Origin: JANPCX01 sp031431125
Lineage (GTDB): Bacteria > Pseudomonadota > Gammaproteobacteria > Burkholderiales > Burkholderiaceae_C
Assembly: GCA_031431125.1 (NCBI GenBank)
Contig: JANPCX010000063.1
Location: 1-21,231, forward strand
Length of the DNA: 21,231 nucleotides
Reading direction: 5' to 3'
This document shows, piece after piece, positions 1-8,437 of this stretch. A program made the translations under genes and the position numbers. Position 1 is the stretch's first letter; every line of letters starts with the position of its first letter. The notes beneath the pieces are model-generated. The model ran no database searches and had not been told where the DNA came from. It saw only the letters and a program-made list of their open reading frames with translations.

Positions 1-63
1 TCATGTCGGGCGCGCGCTTGTTTTTTTTGGTGTTCTGGGGCGGGGTGAAAAATTTCTACTAAA

Positions 64-97
64 GGCGGGGGTGGTTCCTCCTTCGGTGGCCCCCACC
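64..97 (-). terminator. Possible rho-independent terminator of the flavodoxin gene
   Basis: Read on the minus strand, the hairpin begins four bases after the flavodoxin stop codon. Eight base pairs form between 97-90 and 71-64 (GGTGGGGG with CCCCCGCC, one T·G wobble) around an 18-base loop. The stem is followed by TTT and, after eight bases, TTTTT. Position and stem are convincing, but the T-tract is interrupted and the loop is long, so the call is tentative. Confidence 0.4.
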
Positions 98-101
98 AAA
101 C

Positions 102-656
102 TCAACGGCCAAAACGCGAGGTCACAGCCGCGACGCGGGCACCAAATTGCTTCGCGGTTTCCAGATCGCCAGGCAACATTTCGTCAACGCTGGCATCAGA
201 CGGCGTGCTGGCCATGGCGCCTGAGAAGGAAGCCAGATAGTTCACATCATTGCGTGTGGCGGCCTTGCTGTTGCTGGGCATCAAACCGGTCCCCACCCAA
301 ATCATGCTGTGTTGCTGCGACAAGGTGAACAGGTAGTGCAAGGTAGAAAGCTTGTCGCCATTCATCGATGCGGAGTTGGTGAAACCGGCGGCGATCTTGT
401 CTTTCCAGGCCTGTGTGAACCAAGGTTTGCTGGACGCGTCGGCAAACTTTTTGAATTGCCAGGACACCGTGCCCATGTAAGTGGGCGAGCCCATGATGAT
501 GGCATCGGCCGCGTTCAAGCTGGCCCATTGGGCTTCGGTGAGGTTGCCCTCTTTGTCGATGGCGATCAACTCGCCTGCAGCACCTTCTGCCACGGCCTGG
601 GCCATGCGGGCGGTGTGGCCATAACCACTGTGAAAAACAACGGCGACTTTACTCAT
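102..656 (-). CDS. Flavodoxin family protein (WrbA-like NAD(P)H:quinone oxidoreductase or FMN reductase)
   Basis: This 184-residue cytoplasmic protein has a flavodoxin fold that should bind FMN and reduce quinones or another acceptor with NAD(P)H. The N-terminus is the phosphate-binding strand-loop (VVFHSGYGHTARMA, residues 6-19), like the glycine/threonine loop of WrbA. The second flavin loop is visible as GSPTYMGTVSWQFKKFAD (about residues 56-73). There is no signal peptide or membrane segment. The ATG follows AGGAG with a five-base spacer. It lies 68 bases downstream of a pirin gene on the same strand and is probably the last gene of a pirin-pirin-flavodoxin operon. I infer quinone detoxification or redox repair from WrbA-like features and context; substrate cannot be read from sequence. 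A flavodoxin-type NADPH-dependent FMN reductase is the main alternative. Confidence 0.85.
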   Translation of the reverse strand: MSKVAVVFHSGYGHTARMAQAVAEGAAGELIAIDKEGNLTEAQWASLNAADAIIMGSPTYMGTVSWQFKKFADASSKPWFTQAWKDKIAAGFTNSASMNGDKLSTLHYLFTLSQQHSMIWVGTGLMPSNSKAATRNDVNYLASFSGAMASTPSDASVDEMLPGDLETAKQFGARVAAVTSRFGR

Positions 657-724
657 GTTGACTCCTGGGTTGGTCTATCAAAAACACGGGGCAATGTAGA
701 TGGACTTCTGGCTGTCTGCTGCGC

Positions 725-1591
725 TCAAGAAAATACACTGGCTTCCAATGTGCCCATCTCGCCTAGGCGAAAACGGCGCATCATGTCGGCCGCTTGTTCC
801 GCAGAGTTCGCAATGAAGGGGCCACGCGGCACGATGGGCTCGCCGATGGCGGAACCCGCCAGCACCACCACCTGCGTGTTGGATGCGCCCGCCTGCAAAC
901 GCAGTACCGCGCCGTCGTCCGTGTAACGCAGCGCGTGGTGGGCGGCCACCTCGCCATCCGACGTCATCAGCCCGCCCTGCACCACGATGGCAAAAGCGCG
1001 GTGGCCGCGAGGCACCGGCAACTCAACCGTGCTGGCCGCCGGCAAATGAATGTCCAGCAAGGTGACAGCGGTATGCGCAGCCAACCGGCTGCTTTGCCCG
1101 GCAAACTCGCCCTGCACCACACGAACCGTCACGCCGGCTTCGGTCTTGACGACAGGAATGTCGTTTGATCGCAAGTGAAAGGCAGCCGGCGCGGCGTCTT
1201 TGTCAACCGCCCGTGAATTGACGAAAATCTGCAAACCCTGCACTGCTTGGCCTGGCACGGTCGGTACTTCTTCATGCAGCATGCCCCGGCCGGCCTGCGT
1301 CCAGTGCAATGCGCCGGGTTCAATGCGGCAGCTGGTGCCCAGGGAGTCGCGGTTGTTGACCGTGCCTTCGCTGTCCTCAAACAAATAGGTCACCGCCGAG
1401 AAACCGGCGTGAGGATGCGGCGCAATAGTCGGCGTCGGCATTCTGAAGTGGTCCACCAGCACCACGGGGTCCAGGGCATGCAAATCCTGCGGGTGCAGCA
1501 TCCACGCACCCGAGCCTTCATTGAAGGCATGCCAAGGCATGCTTAGCACCTGCTCGACCTGCCGGATGGAATGAAGTTCTGAACCGCACAT
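725..1591 (-). CDS. Pirin family protein (cupin)
   Basis: Pirins are bicupin proteins; some members act as quercetin 2,3-dioxygenases and others as redox or transcription modulators. The expected metal site is present in the N-terminal cupin: H59 and H61 (HPHAGF) and H106 with E108 (GRGMLHEE). The NRDSLG and WTQAGRGM segments are also typical. At 288 residues it is near the usual 230-300 range, with a second cupin half after about residue 150. It appears cytoplasmic. The ATG is preceded by AAGGAG at good spacing. It sits 27 bases downstream of a second, different pirin and 68 bases upstream of the flavodoxin, so the three are probably cotranscribed. The family assignment is solid. The substrate is unknown; a quercetinase-like or quinone-responsive role is only inferred. 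Confidence 0.9.
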   Translation of the reverse strand: MCGSELHSIRQVEQVLSMPWHAFNEGSGAWMLHPQDLHALDPVVLVDHFRMPTPTIAPHPHAGFSAVTYLFEDSEGTVNNRDSLGTSCRIEPGALHWTQAGRGMLHEEVPTVPGQAVQGLQIFVNSRAVDKDAAPAAFHLRSNDIPVVKTEAGVTVRVVQGEFAGQSSRLAAHTAVTLLDIHLPAASTVELPVPRGHRAFAIVVQGGLMTSDGEVAAHHALRYTDDGAVLRLQAGASNTQVVVLAGSAIGEPIVPRGPFIANSAEQAADMMRRFRLGEMGTLEASVFS

Positions 1592-1618
1592 GGTTAACTC
1601 CTTCTCGTCTAAAACGGA

Positions 1619-2320
1619 TCAAGCAGCCAGATCAAACACCAGAACCTCGGCGTCTACCCCTAGGCTCAGAGTCAACGCCGTTTCACCTTCGAGTTTGAGT
1701 GCGTCGCCAGCGGCCAGCGCCTGCCCGTTGACATTCAACTGCCCCCGCACCAAGTGCACATAGCTCAGTCGTGACGGGTTCAGCAGCAAGCTGGCAGATT
1801 CACCGGTGTCGAACAAACCCGCGTACAACGCCGCGTCGGCGTGCACCGTGACAGAACCTTCGCGTCCATCGTGGCTGGCCACCAAACGCAAACGGCCGCG
1901 TTTTTCTGCAGTGTCAAAGTGCTTTTGCTCATAGCCGGGCTGAATGCCAAACGCATTCGGTTGTATCCAAATTTGCAAAAAATGCGTGGTTTGTTTCGGC
2001 GCATGGTTTTGTTCGCTGTGGCGAACGCCGCTTCCGGCACTCATGCGCTGCACATCACCCGGCAAGATGCTGGTGCCGTTGCCCATGCTGTCTTTGTGGC
2101 CCAGCGCACCTTCCAGCACATAACTGATGATTTCCATGTCGCGGTGGCCGTGGGTGCCAAAACCTGTGCCGGGTGCAATGCGGTCTTCGTTGATGACCCG
2201 CAGGTTGCCAAAACCCATGTGGGCTTCGTCCAAGTAGTCGGCAAACGAAAAGCTGTGAAAACTTTTGAGCCAACCGTGGTCAGCGAAACCACGGTCGCCG
2301 GATTTGCGCAAAGTCATCAT
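1619..2320 (-). CDS. Pirin family protein, YhhW-like
   Basis: This 233-residue bicupin resembles E. coli YhhW, a pirin with reported quercetin 2,3-dioxygenase activity. Metal ligands fall at H57, H59 (GTHGHRDME), H101 and E103 (GVRHSEQN), the YhhW numbering. Other family marks are DHGWLKSFHSFSFADY at residues 14-29 and LRVINEDRI at 40-48. I chose the ATG at 2320 over an upstream TTG at 2341, because AGGAG ends nine bases before the ATG and lies inside the coding region if the TTG is used; the numbering match supports this too. It is the first gene of a probable pirin-pirin-flavodoxin operon and diverges from the LysR-type regulator starting near 2431-2458, so local control by that regulator is likely. 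The natural substrate is unknown. Confidence 0.92.
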   Translation of the reverse strand: MMTLRKSGDRGFADHGWLKSFHSFSFADYLDEAHMGFGNLRVINEDRIAPGTGFGTHGHRDMEIISYVLEGALGHKDSMGNGTSILPGDVQRMSAGSGVRHSEQNHAPKQTTHFLQIWIQPNAFGIQPGYEQKHFDTAEKRGRLRLVASHDGREGSVTVHADAALYAGLFDTGESASLLLNPSRLSYVHLVRGQLNVNGQALAAGDALKLEGETALTLSLGVDAEVLVFDLAA

Positions 2321-2341
2321 CTTGAGGGTCTCCTGCGTCAA

Positions 2342-2430
2342 GTGTCAGCCTTGATGGCTGCGATGTCGTCACTGTAAGTTTGCGACCTGTTCAAAGGGCT
2401 GCGCTGCGTTGATGACGTCATTCAAATAAG
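2342..2430. promoter_or_regulatory. Divergent promoter region of pirin operon and LysR regulator, with a palindrome
   Basis: This short intergenic stretch must carry promoters in both directions. A perfect 10-base palindrome, ATGACGTCAT, occupies 2412-2421, just before the regulator start. A weak sigma70-like pair for the regulator is TTGATG (2351-2356) and TGTAAG (2373-2378), spaced 16 bases. LysR-type regulators usually bind between themselves and a divergent target, so the palindrome is a candidate autoregulatory operator. This is inference from position and symmetry only. Confidence 0.35.
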
Positions 2431-2457
2431 ATGAACGTCCGTTTGCACCCTCAACCC

Positions 2458-3447
2458 ATGACCCCACGCCACCTCGTCCTCACCCCCGAAGCCCTGTCCA
2501 TGGTGGACGCCATTGCCCGCACCGGCAGTTTTGCGGCCGCTGCCCGCGAGCTGGGCAAAGTGCCTTCTGCCTTGACCTACAGCGTGCGCCAGTTGGAAGA
2601 GGCACTCGATGTGCTGCTGTTTGACCGCTCTTCGCGCCAGGCCCAGTTCACCGCTGCGGGCTTGGAGCTGCTGAACGAAGGTCGCCGTTTGCTGGCGCAG
2701 ATGGACACCGTGGCCCACCGCGTGCGCCGCATCGCCACGGGCTGGGAGACCGAACTGACGGTGGCGGTAGATGGGGTGATGTCACAGGTCACCATCTTCG
2801 AGTTGTGCGAGGCATTTTTTGCGCTGTGTGACCACGCGCGTGAGGTCAACGCAGGCCCCGGCACGCGTTTGCGCCTGCGCACCGAGGTGCTCGCAGGCAC
2901 CTGGGAGGCCTTGTCCACAGGTCAAGCCGACCTCGCCATCGGCGTGGCCACCAACATGCAAACCTCACCGCCACCGGGTGTGCAGGTGGCCAGCTTGGGC
3001 AGCATGGACTTTTTATTTGCGGTGGCGCCTCACCATCCCTTGGCCACGGTGGAAGGCCCCCTCAGCGACGCCGACATCCTGCTGCACCGCGCCGTGGCGG
3101 TGGCCGACTCGGCCAAACAGCTCTCCCCGATCACCGTGAATTTGCTGCCTGGGCAAGACGTGCTCACCGTCAGCAGCATGCAGGCCAAGGTGGAGGCGCA
3201 TCTGCGCTGCATGGGCTGCGGTTTTCTGCCCGAGCCCCTGGCCCGCCACCACATTGAAGCCGGCCGTTTGGTGGTCAAAACCGTGCAGCGGCCCCGCCAC
3301 AGCGCAGAGTTTGGCTATGCCTGGCGCGCCACGTCCAACCAAGACGCCGCCTTGGGCTTGGGCCTGCAGTGGTGGTTGAAGCAATTGCAAAGCGCCACCA
3401 CGCGAAAAGCGCTGCTGGAGCGGCACAGCAGCCAGTGGACCTGTTGA
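2458..3447 (+). CDS. LysR family transcriptional regulator, YhaJ-like
   Basis: This is a LysR-type DNA-binding regulator of about 329 residues. The N-terminal winged helix-turn-helix is clear: LTPEALSMVDAIARTGSF, then AAAARELGKVPSALTYSVRQ and LDVLLFDRS. It is followed by a linker helix and a periplasmic-binding-like effector domain (from about residue 95). From memory, the first 110 residues follow E. coli YhaJ closely, including the GWETELTVAVD stretch; YhaJ responds to dinitrotoluene-derived compounds and neighbours the pirin yhaK. The ATG at 2458 gives the same N-terminal length as YhaJ, but the in-frame ATG at 2431 is possible; neither has a strong ribosome binding site. It diverges from the pirin operon, its likely target, and ends six bases before gluQ, suggesting readthrough into that gene. 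Confidence 0.9.
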   Translation: MTPRHLVLTPEALSMVDAIARTGSFAAAARELGKVPSALTYSVRQLEEALDVLLFDRSSRQAQFTAAGLELLNEGRRLLAQMDTVAHRVRRIATGWETELTVAVDGVMSQVTIFELCEAFFALCDHAREVNAGPGTRLRLRTEVLAGTWEALSTGQADLAIGVATNMQTSPPPGVQVASLGSMDFLFAVAPHHPLATVEGPLSDADILLHRAVAVADSAKQLSPITVNLLPGQDVLTVSSMQAKVEAHLRCMGCGFLPEPLARHHIEAGRLVVKTVQRPRHSAEFGYAWRATSNQDAALGLGLQWWLKQLQSATTRKALLERHSSQWTC

Positions 3448-3452
3448 GTTCC

Positions 3453-4382
3453 ATGCACGCTGCTAGCCCCTATGTGGGCCGTTTTGCGCCTTCACCGACC
3501 GGCCCTTTGCATGCGGGTTCCTTGGTCGCCGCCCTGGCCAGTTGGCTGGACGCCAAAGCCCACGCTGGGCGCTGGTTGGTTCGCATCGAAGACGTGGACA
3601 CGCCGCGCTGCGTGCCGGGCACTGCCCAGACCATCCTGTCGCAACTGGCCGCCTGCGGTTTGTTGCCCGACGAGCCGCCTTGGTTTCAGTCACAACGCAG
3701 CAGCGCTTACCAACAAACGCTGGACAGCCTGAATGCGGCGGGTGCCACCTACCCCTGCGCCTGCAGTCGCAAAGACATCCAAGCGTATTGGTTATCGCGT
3801 GGCCAACAAACGCCGCGCCACGCCGAATGGGTCTACCCCGGCACCTGCCGCGACGGTTTGCAGGGCCTGCCAGCGCGAGCAGTACGGCTGCGCTGCGGCA
3901 CCCCAGAACACCCCTTGATCGTGCACTGGACAGACCGCCGCTTGGGCGCACAAGTGCAGAACCTCAGCACCGAGGTCGGCGACTTCGTCTTGAAACGCGC
4001 CGATGGCCTGTGGGCTTATCAGCTCGCCGTGGTGGTGGACGACGCCGCCCAAGGCATCACCCATGTGGTGCGCGGAGAAGACTTGGCCGACAACACGCCG
4101 CGCCAAATTCATCTGCAACAACAACTCGGCCTGCCCACGCCGCTTTACATGCACACGCCGCTGGTACTGGACGCGGCGGGCGAGAAGCTGTCCAAAAGCA
4201 GTGATGCACCGCCTTTGTTGCCCGGCTTCAGTGCCGTGCAAGAGGCTTTGCGACGACTGGGGTTGCAGGCGCAGGGCTCGGTTCTGGGAGACGTGTTGAC
4301 TCGCGCCGTTGAGACCTGGCGTGGGCATTTACTGGCTGATACCCCCACCAGCCCCGATGGCAGCGTGAAGTCCCCGAGATAG
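3453..4382 (+). CDS. gluQ: Glutamyl-Q tRNA(Asp) synthetase
   Basis: GluQ (YadB) activates glutamate and attaches it to queuosine at position 34 of tRNA-Asp. It resembles the catalytic core of glutamyl-tRNA synthetase without the anticodon-binding domain, and the 309 residues fit this truncated form. Class I signatures are FAPSPTGPLHAGSL (residues 11-24, a HIGH-type motif) and KLSKS (245-249). The zinc site of the family is present as C102, C104, Y128 and C132 (PCAC and YPGTC). The ATG at 3453 places the core motif at the normal distance; a TTG at 3444 overlaps the upstream stop and cannot be excluded. The gene follows the LysR regulator by six bases and has no strong ribosome binding site. 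Its stop codon directly abuts the stop of the convergent SPFH gene, with no terminator between them. Confidence 0.94.
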   Translation: MHAASPYVGRFAPSPTGPLHAGSLVAALASWLDAKAHAGRWLVRIEDVDTPRCVPGTAQTILSQLAACGLLPDEPPWFQSQRSSAYQQTLDSLNAAGATYPCACSRKDIQAYWLSRGQQTPRHAEWVYPGTCRDGLQGLPARAVRLRCGTPEHPLIVHWTDRRLGAQVQNLSTEVGDFVLKRADGLWAYQLAVVVDDAAQGITHVVRGEDLADNTPRQIHLQQQLGLPTPLYMHTPLVLDAAGEKLSKSSDAPPLLPGFSAVQEALRRLGLQAQGSVLGDVLTRAVETWRGHLLADTPTSPDGSVKSPR

Positions 4383-5222
4383 TTACTTTCCGATATTGAT
4401 CAAAGGCGCTGTTTGCATATTGGCAGGAATCACGACCGTCGTTGTGCCACCTTTTTCGGCGAACTTGTGCAGTGCCAAATTGGATTCGTGCTGAAGGTAC
4501 TCGCGCGTCAAACTTTGGTTGATGATCTGGTTTGATCTGGCGATACCCTCGGCCTTCTTGACCTCAACCTGCGCTTCGGCTTCCGCAATAGCGATGCGTT
4601 GTTTGGTGGTCTCCAGTTGCTTCTGAGCAGCCACCGAGTCCTGAATGGCCTTTTCAATCGCTGGGTCGGTGGTCAACGCGCGAATAACCACCCGCGTGAT
4701 GGTGAAAACGCCTTTGTCATTCGCATCCAATTCGACCTGCAGGGCTTTGCTAACTGCCGAAGCCAACTCATCGCGGCGGGTGTGCATGATGAGGCTATCG
4801 ATACGTGAAGCCTCTTCGTAGACTGAATTGCGAGCCAAGCGCTGCAGCATGGCGTAGGACGGCAAGTTAACGCGACTGCCTTCATCGCGGGTGTGCTGAC
4901 CGGCATATTTCACATACAAGTCTGCGACAGAACCTGCTGCAACGCGGTAATACACGGTCACGTCCAGGTCTCGCAGCGACAAGTTGTCACGTGCTTTCGG
5001 AGTCAGGTCGTTCAAATCCAACCCAATTTCCTTGGCCGAAAACTCCTGCACGGTGCTGATGCCCGGCACACCGAAATACAGCCCCGGCTCGACCTCCTCA
5101 GGATTGACCTTGCCCAAGACCGTGCGCACACCGACGTTGCCGGATTCGATCGTGCCGCAGCTTGCGAACATGAGCGCAACACCAGCCATCAGCACCACCC
5201 CAGTCAAAGCGCGAACAAGCAT
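4383..5222 (-). CDS. SPFH/Band 7 (prohibitin-like) lipoprotein
   Basis: This 279-residue protein belongs to the SPFH/Band 7 superfamily, whose members form membrane-anchored oligomeric scaffolds and often modulate proteases. The N-terminus is a hydrophobic signal ending in FASC, so lipidation at C22 is likely, although phenylalanine at -3 is not the preferred lipobox residue. The Band 7 domain spans about residues 25-190 (ESGNVGVRTVLGKV through ITRVVIRAL). A helical, Ala/Glu-rich stretch follows (about 195-250, with QLETTKQRIAIAEAEAQ), as in prohibitins. The ATG at 5222 has GAGG five bases upstream. The longer in-frame reading to 5312 adds a segment before the signal peptide and is unlikely. 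It is convergent with gluQ and divergent from the DUF2339 gene. It is not HflK/HflC, which come as a pair; partners are unknown. Confidence 0.87.
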   Translation of the reverse strand: MLVRALTGVVLMAGVALMFASCGTIESGNVGVRTVLGKVNPEEVEPGLYFGVPGISTVQEFSAKEIGLDLNDLTPKARDNLSLRDLDVTVYYRVAAGSVADLYVKYAGQHTRDEGSRVNLPSYAMLQRLARNSVYEEASRIDSLIMHTRRDELASAVSKALQVELDANDKGVFTITRVVIRALTTDPAIEKAIQDSVAAQKQLETTKQRIAIAEAEAQVEVKKAEGIARSNQIINQSLTREYLQHESNLALHKFAEKGGTTTVVIPANMQTAPLINIGK

Positions 5223-5449
5223 AAAAACCTCGTCAATGAAAACAGCAAATGCTGCGCCAGGATTATGTGCGCCCCTTGGCGGTGGTGGTTCGCATTTGCA
5301 GTGCTGTTGCAAGGTCCCCCAAGTCTGTGAAGCCAGTCTCTCGCCACGCCACCAGCGGTCGCCGAAGAAGCCACCTCGACAACATCAACCCAAGGCGGAT
5401 ACCACCGTGCCTAGAATCCGCCACACGAAAAAATTAGACGGGGCATCGC

Positions 5450-8437
5450 ATGGGCTGGACGGGTTTGGGTTTGGGCCTGTTGGCCGCATGGGTCATTGGC
5501 GAGCTCGTGGGCTGGCATGGTGGCGGCCTGGTGGTGCTGGGCGGCTTGGGCGGCTGGTTGATCAGCCGCTTGCAGCAGCGACTCACACGCAGCGAAAACC
5601 AGTTCAACCTGGAACTGAAAACGCTGCGCGAAGAAGTAGCAAGCTTGCAAGGCAGGGGAGCGGCAAAGGCTGTGCAGTCGTCGCCCATACCGGCGGCTGA
5701 AGTCGCCCCCGTCAGCAACACCACGGTGTTTCAACCGATACCGGCCAGTGCACCCGCAGCAACCTTGGCGTCAACAGCGGCTGCAACCATGTCGAGTGCG
5801 GCGTCGCCAACCACGCCACCAGCAACAAGCGCCGCATCCGGTTGGTTCGACACCTTTCCGGGCCCCGATGCCAGTGAGAGTGCTCGTCGGGAAGGTTCTG
5901 CCGCACCAGCGAGCCCCGGCAACGTCACCCTCACACCCGAAGCCGACGAAAAATCCCTGCACATCACCAGCTCACTCGGTGCCAGCCTGCGCGCTTGGTT
6001 CACGGGTGGCAACACCATCGTGCGTGTGGCGGTGTTGATTTTGTTCATCGGTGTCGCCTTCTTGTTGCGTTATGCGGCGGAGCGCACCACGGTGCCGATT
6101 GAACTGCGGCTGGCAGGTGTCGTGTTGGTGGGGGTGGCGCTGGTGGCACTGGGTCGGCGGTTGCTGCACAAGCGGCGCGGCTATGCGCTGTCCTTACAAG
6201 GCGCGGGCGTGGGCATGGTGTACCTCACGCTCTTTGCCGCTTATCGCCTTTACGACTTGATGCCTGCGGGGTTGGCTTTTGGTTTGCTCGGCTTGATGGC
6301 CGCCATCACCGCCGTCTTGGCCGTGAGCCAAAACGCCTTGCCGCTGGCAGTGCTGGGTTTTGGTGGCGCTTTTCTGGCCCCCGTGCTCACCAGCACCGGC
6401 CAGGGCAGCCATGTGGCTTTGTTCAGTTACTGCTTGCTGTTGAACCTGGCGATTGCGTGGATCGCCCAGAGGCAGGCGTGGAAGCTGCTCAACCTCGTCG
6501 GTTTTTTCTTCACCTTCGGTTTGGCCGGCGCCTGGGGCGCCAAGGCTTACCTGCCAGAACATTTTTGGACGACAGAACCGTTCTTGATCGTTCACTTTTT
6601 GCTCTACCTCTTCATTGCTGTGAAGTACACGCAGCAGGTCTTGAAGGCAGAACCCACACCAGGCGCCTTGATGCCGGCGGTCGATGGCAGCTTGCTTTTT
6701 GGTGTGCCCATCGTGGCCTTTGGTCTGCAAGCGGCAATGTTGAAAGACCAGCCTTTGGCTTTGGCTGTCAGCGCTGCAGTGCTGTCCGCCATCTACTTGT
6801 TGGTGGGCCGCTGGTTGTGGCGACAAGCCGGGCAGCGCGTGCTGTTGTTGGTGGAAGGGCTGCTCGCCTTGGGCGTGATCTTCCTCGCCTTGGTCGTTCC
6901 CTTGGCCCTGGATGCACGCTGGACAGCAGCCGCCTGGGCGATACAGGGCGTGGGCGTGCTCTGGGTGGGTTTGCGCCAACGCCGCTGGTGGGCGGCGGGC
7001 ATGGGTTTGTTGTTGCAAGGCGGAGCGGCGCTGACGTTCTGGACCTCGGTCTCCACCCGCACCTCGGGTTGGGCCATCGATCAAGGCATGGTGACGGCGC
7101 CCACCCAAGACCTCATGCCATTTCTAAACGCCGAATTTTTTGGTGTGCTGGTCTTGGCCGGTGCGGCGCTCTTCAGCGCGCGTTTGTTGAAGCGACAAGC
7201 GCAAGACACGCCGCAGGACTCCGCCACAAGCGTGGCCCCGCTGTTGCAACCCCTGCACCTGTTGATGATGGGCGTGGGCGCATTCCAACTGTGGTGGTTC
7301 GGATGGTTGGAGCTCTACGCCTGGCCCCAATCCAAACTGGACATGGCCTTCCTGGGTGCTTGTTGGAGCGCCCTCTTGGTCGTGGTGTTCGAGCTCACGC
7401 AGCGTGGCCTGCGTTGGCCGGAGCTGCACTGGCCAGCGCGTGTCTTCATGCTGCTGGCCTTGCTGGCCTCCACCTCTGGTCTGCTGAACCACTTCGGTTC
7501 AGTGCACGCCAGCTGGACGCGCCTGGCCTCGGGTTGGGGTTGGATTGAAGCCCTGGGCCTGACCGCGCTGGGACTGTGGTTGCACCGCCGCCAACAAGAC
7601 CGCGAACGCGACGCCTTGTGGGGCCCTGAAGGGGTGGTGCTGACTTGGTACGCCATGCTGCAAAGTGGTTTGCTGCTGTACACCGCTGGGGCTCACCTGG
7701 TGGCGCGCCACGAGGGCTGGACACCCACCGCCGCCATCCTCTTGCCCACCTTGATCGCCCTCTTCTTGATCGGTCGTTCGGCCTTGCAGCGCTTCCCCGT
7801 GGAAGACGCATTGCTGCTCTACCGCCGCGCTGTCTTCCAGCCCTGGCAAGTGCTGCTGGCCTTGTGGGTGCTGCTGGTCAACGGATTCTCTGACGCGCGC
7901 ATGGCGCCGCTGCCCTACCTTCCCTTGATCAACCCGGTCGACCTCGGGCATGGATTGATCTTGATCTACTGCCTGCGTCTTTCGCGGCTGGGCACATCGA
8001 ACGATCCTGCAGCCAACACCCAAAAACCGTCGACGTGGGCACGCGGTGTGATGGCCACCCTGGCCTTTTGGTGGCTCAACTCACTCTTGATCCGCACCCT
8101 GCACCACTGGGCCGGCACGCCCATGTGGGAGCACGGCGCCCTCGACTCCGCCTTGGTGCAAACCAGCCTCACCGTGCTGTGGACACTCAGCGCCTTGGTC
8201 ACCATGCTGTACGCCACCCGCAAAGCGTCTGCCGACCAAGCCAGAAGCTTGTGGATGGTGGGCGCCGCCTTGCTCGCGGTGGTGGTGGTCAAACTGTTTG
8301 TGGTGGACCTCTCCAACGTCGGCACCTTGCAGCGCATCGTCTCCTTCCTTGTGGTGGGTGGATTGATGCTGGTGATTGGTTATGTGTCCCCCATGCCACC
8401 TGCGGCGGGGCCCAGCCACAAGGAGAAAACCCCATGA
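5450..8437 (+). CDS. DUF2339 family polytopic membrane protein
   Basis: This very large inner-membrane protein (995 residues) has the architecture of DUF2339. An N-terminal membrane segment (about residues 3-38) is followed by a short coiled coil (about 40-70, RLTRSENQFNLELKTLREEV). Next comes an Ala/Pro/Ser/Thr-rich linker (about 75-170), then a long run of hydrophobic segments from about residue 185 to the end, probably more than 20 helices. Typical features are VAFLLRYAAERTTVPIELR and GRRLLHKRRGYALSLQG near residues 200-260. The biochemical function is unknown. The ATG follows GGGG with about seven bases between. Its TGA overlaps the ATG of the DUF3999 gene as ATGA, so translation is probably coupled. 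I infer that the two products act together in the envelope. No catalytic motif was recognised. Confidence 0.9.
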   Translation: MGWTGLGLGLLAAWVIGELVGWHGGGLVVLGGLGGWLISRLQQRLTRSENQFNLELKTLREEVASLQGRGAAKAVQSSPIPAAEVAPVSNTTVFQPIPASAPAATLASTAAATMSSAASPTTPPATSAASGWFDTFPGPDASESARREGSAAPASPGNVTLTPEADEKSLHITSSLGASLRAWFTGGNTIVRVAVLILFIGVAFLLRYAAERTTVPIELRLAGVVLVGVALVALGRRLLHKRRGYALSLQGAGVGMVYLTLFAAYRLYDLMPAGLAFGLLGLMAAITAVLAVSQNALPLAVLGFGGAFLAPVLTSTGQGSHVALFSYCLLLNLAIAWIAQRQAWKLLNLVGFFFTFGLAGAWGAKAYLPEHFWTTEPFLIVHFLLYLFIAVKYTQQVLKAEPTPGALMPAVDGSLLFGVPIVAFGLQAAMLKDQPLALAVSAAVLSAIYLLVGRWLWRQAGQRVLLLVEGLLALGVIFLALVVPLALDARWTAAAWAIQGVGVLWVGLRQRRWWAAGMGLLLQGGAALTFWTSVSTRTSGWAIDQGMVTAPTQDLMPFLNAEFFGVLVLAGAALFSARLLKRQAQDTPQDSATSVAPLLQPLHLLMMGVGAFQLWWFGWLELYAWPQSKLDMAFLGACWSALLVVVFELTQRGLRWPELHWPARVFMLLALLASTSGLLNHFGSVHASWTRLASGWGWIEALGLTALGLWLHRRQQDRERDALWGPEGVVLTWYAMLQSGLLLYTAGAHLVARHEGWTPTAAILLPTLIALFLIGRSALQRFPVEDALLLYRRAVFQPWQVLLALWVLLVNGFSDARMAPLPYLPLINPVDLGHGLILIYCLRLSRLGTSNDPAANTQKPSTWARGVMATLAFWWLNSLLIRTLHHWAGTPMWEHGALDSALVQTSLTVLWTLSALVTMLYATRKASADQARSLWMVGAALLAVVVVKLFVVDLSNVGTLQRIVSFLVVGGLMLVIGYVSPMPPAAGPSHKEKTP

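Noticed and set aside
3..62. Short plus-strand frame (MSGARLFFLVFW...) open to the left window edge
   Set aside because: It could be the 3' end of a neighbouring gene, but only about 19 codons are visible and no family can be recognised.
6194..7108. Long minus-strand frame inside the DUF2339 gene
   Set aside because: Its Gln/His/Gly-rich translation is typical of antisense reading of Leu/Ala-rich membrane protein codons.
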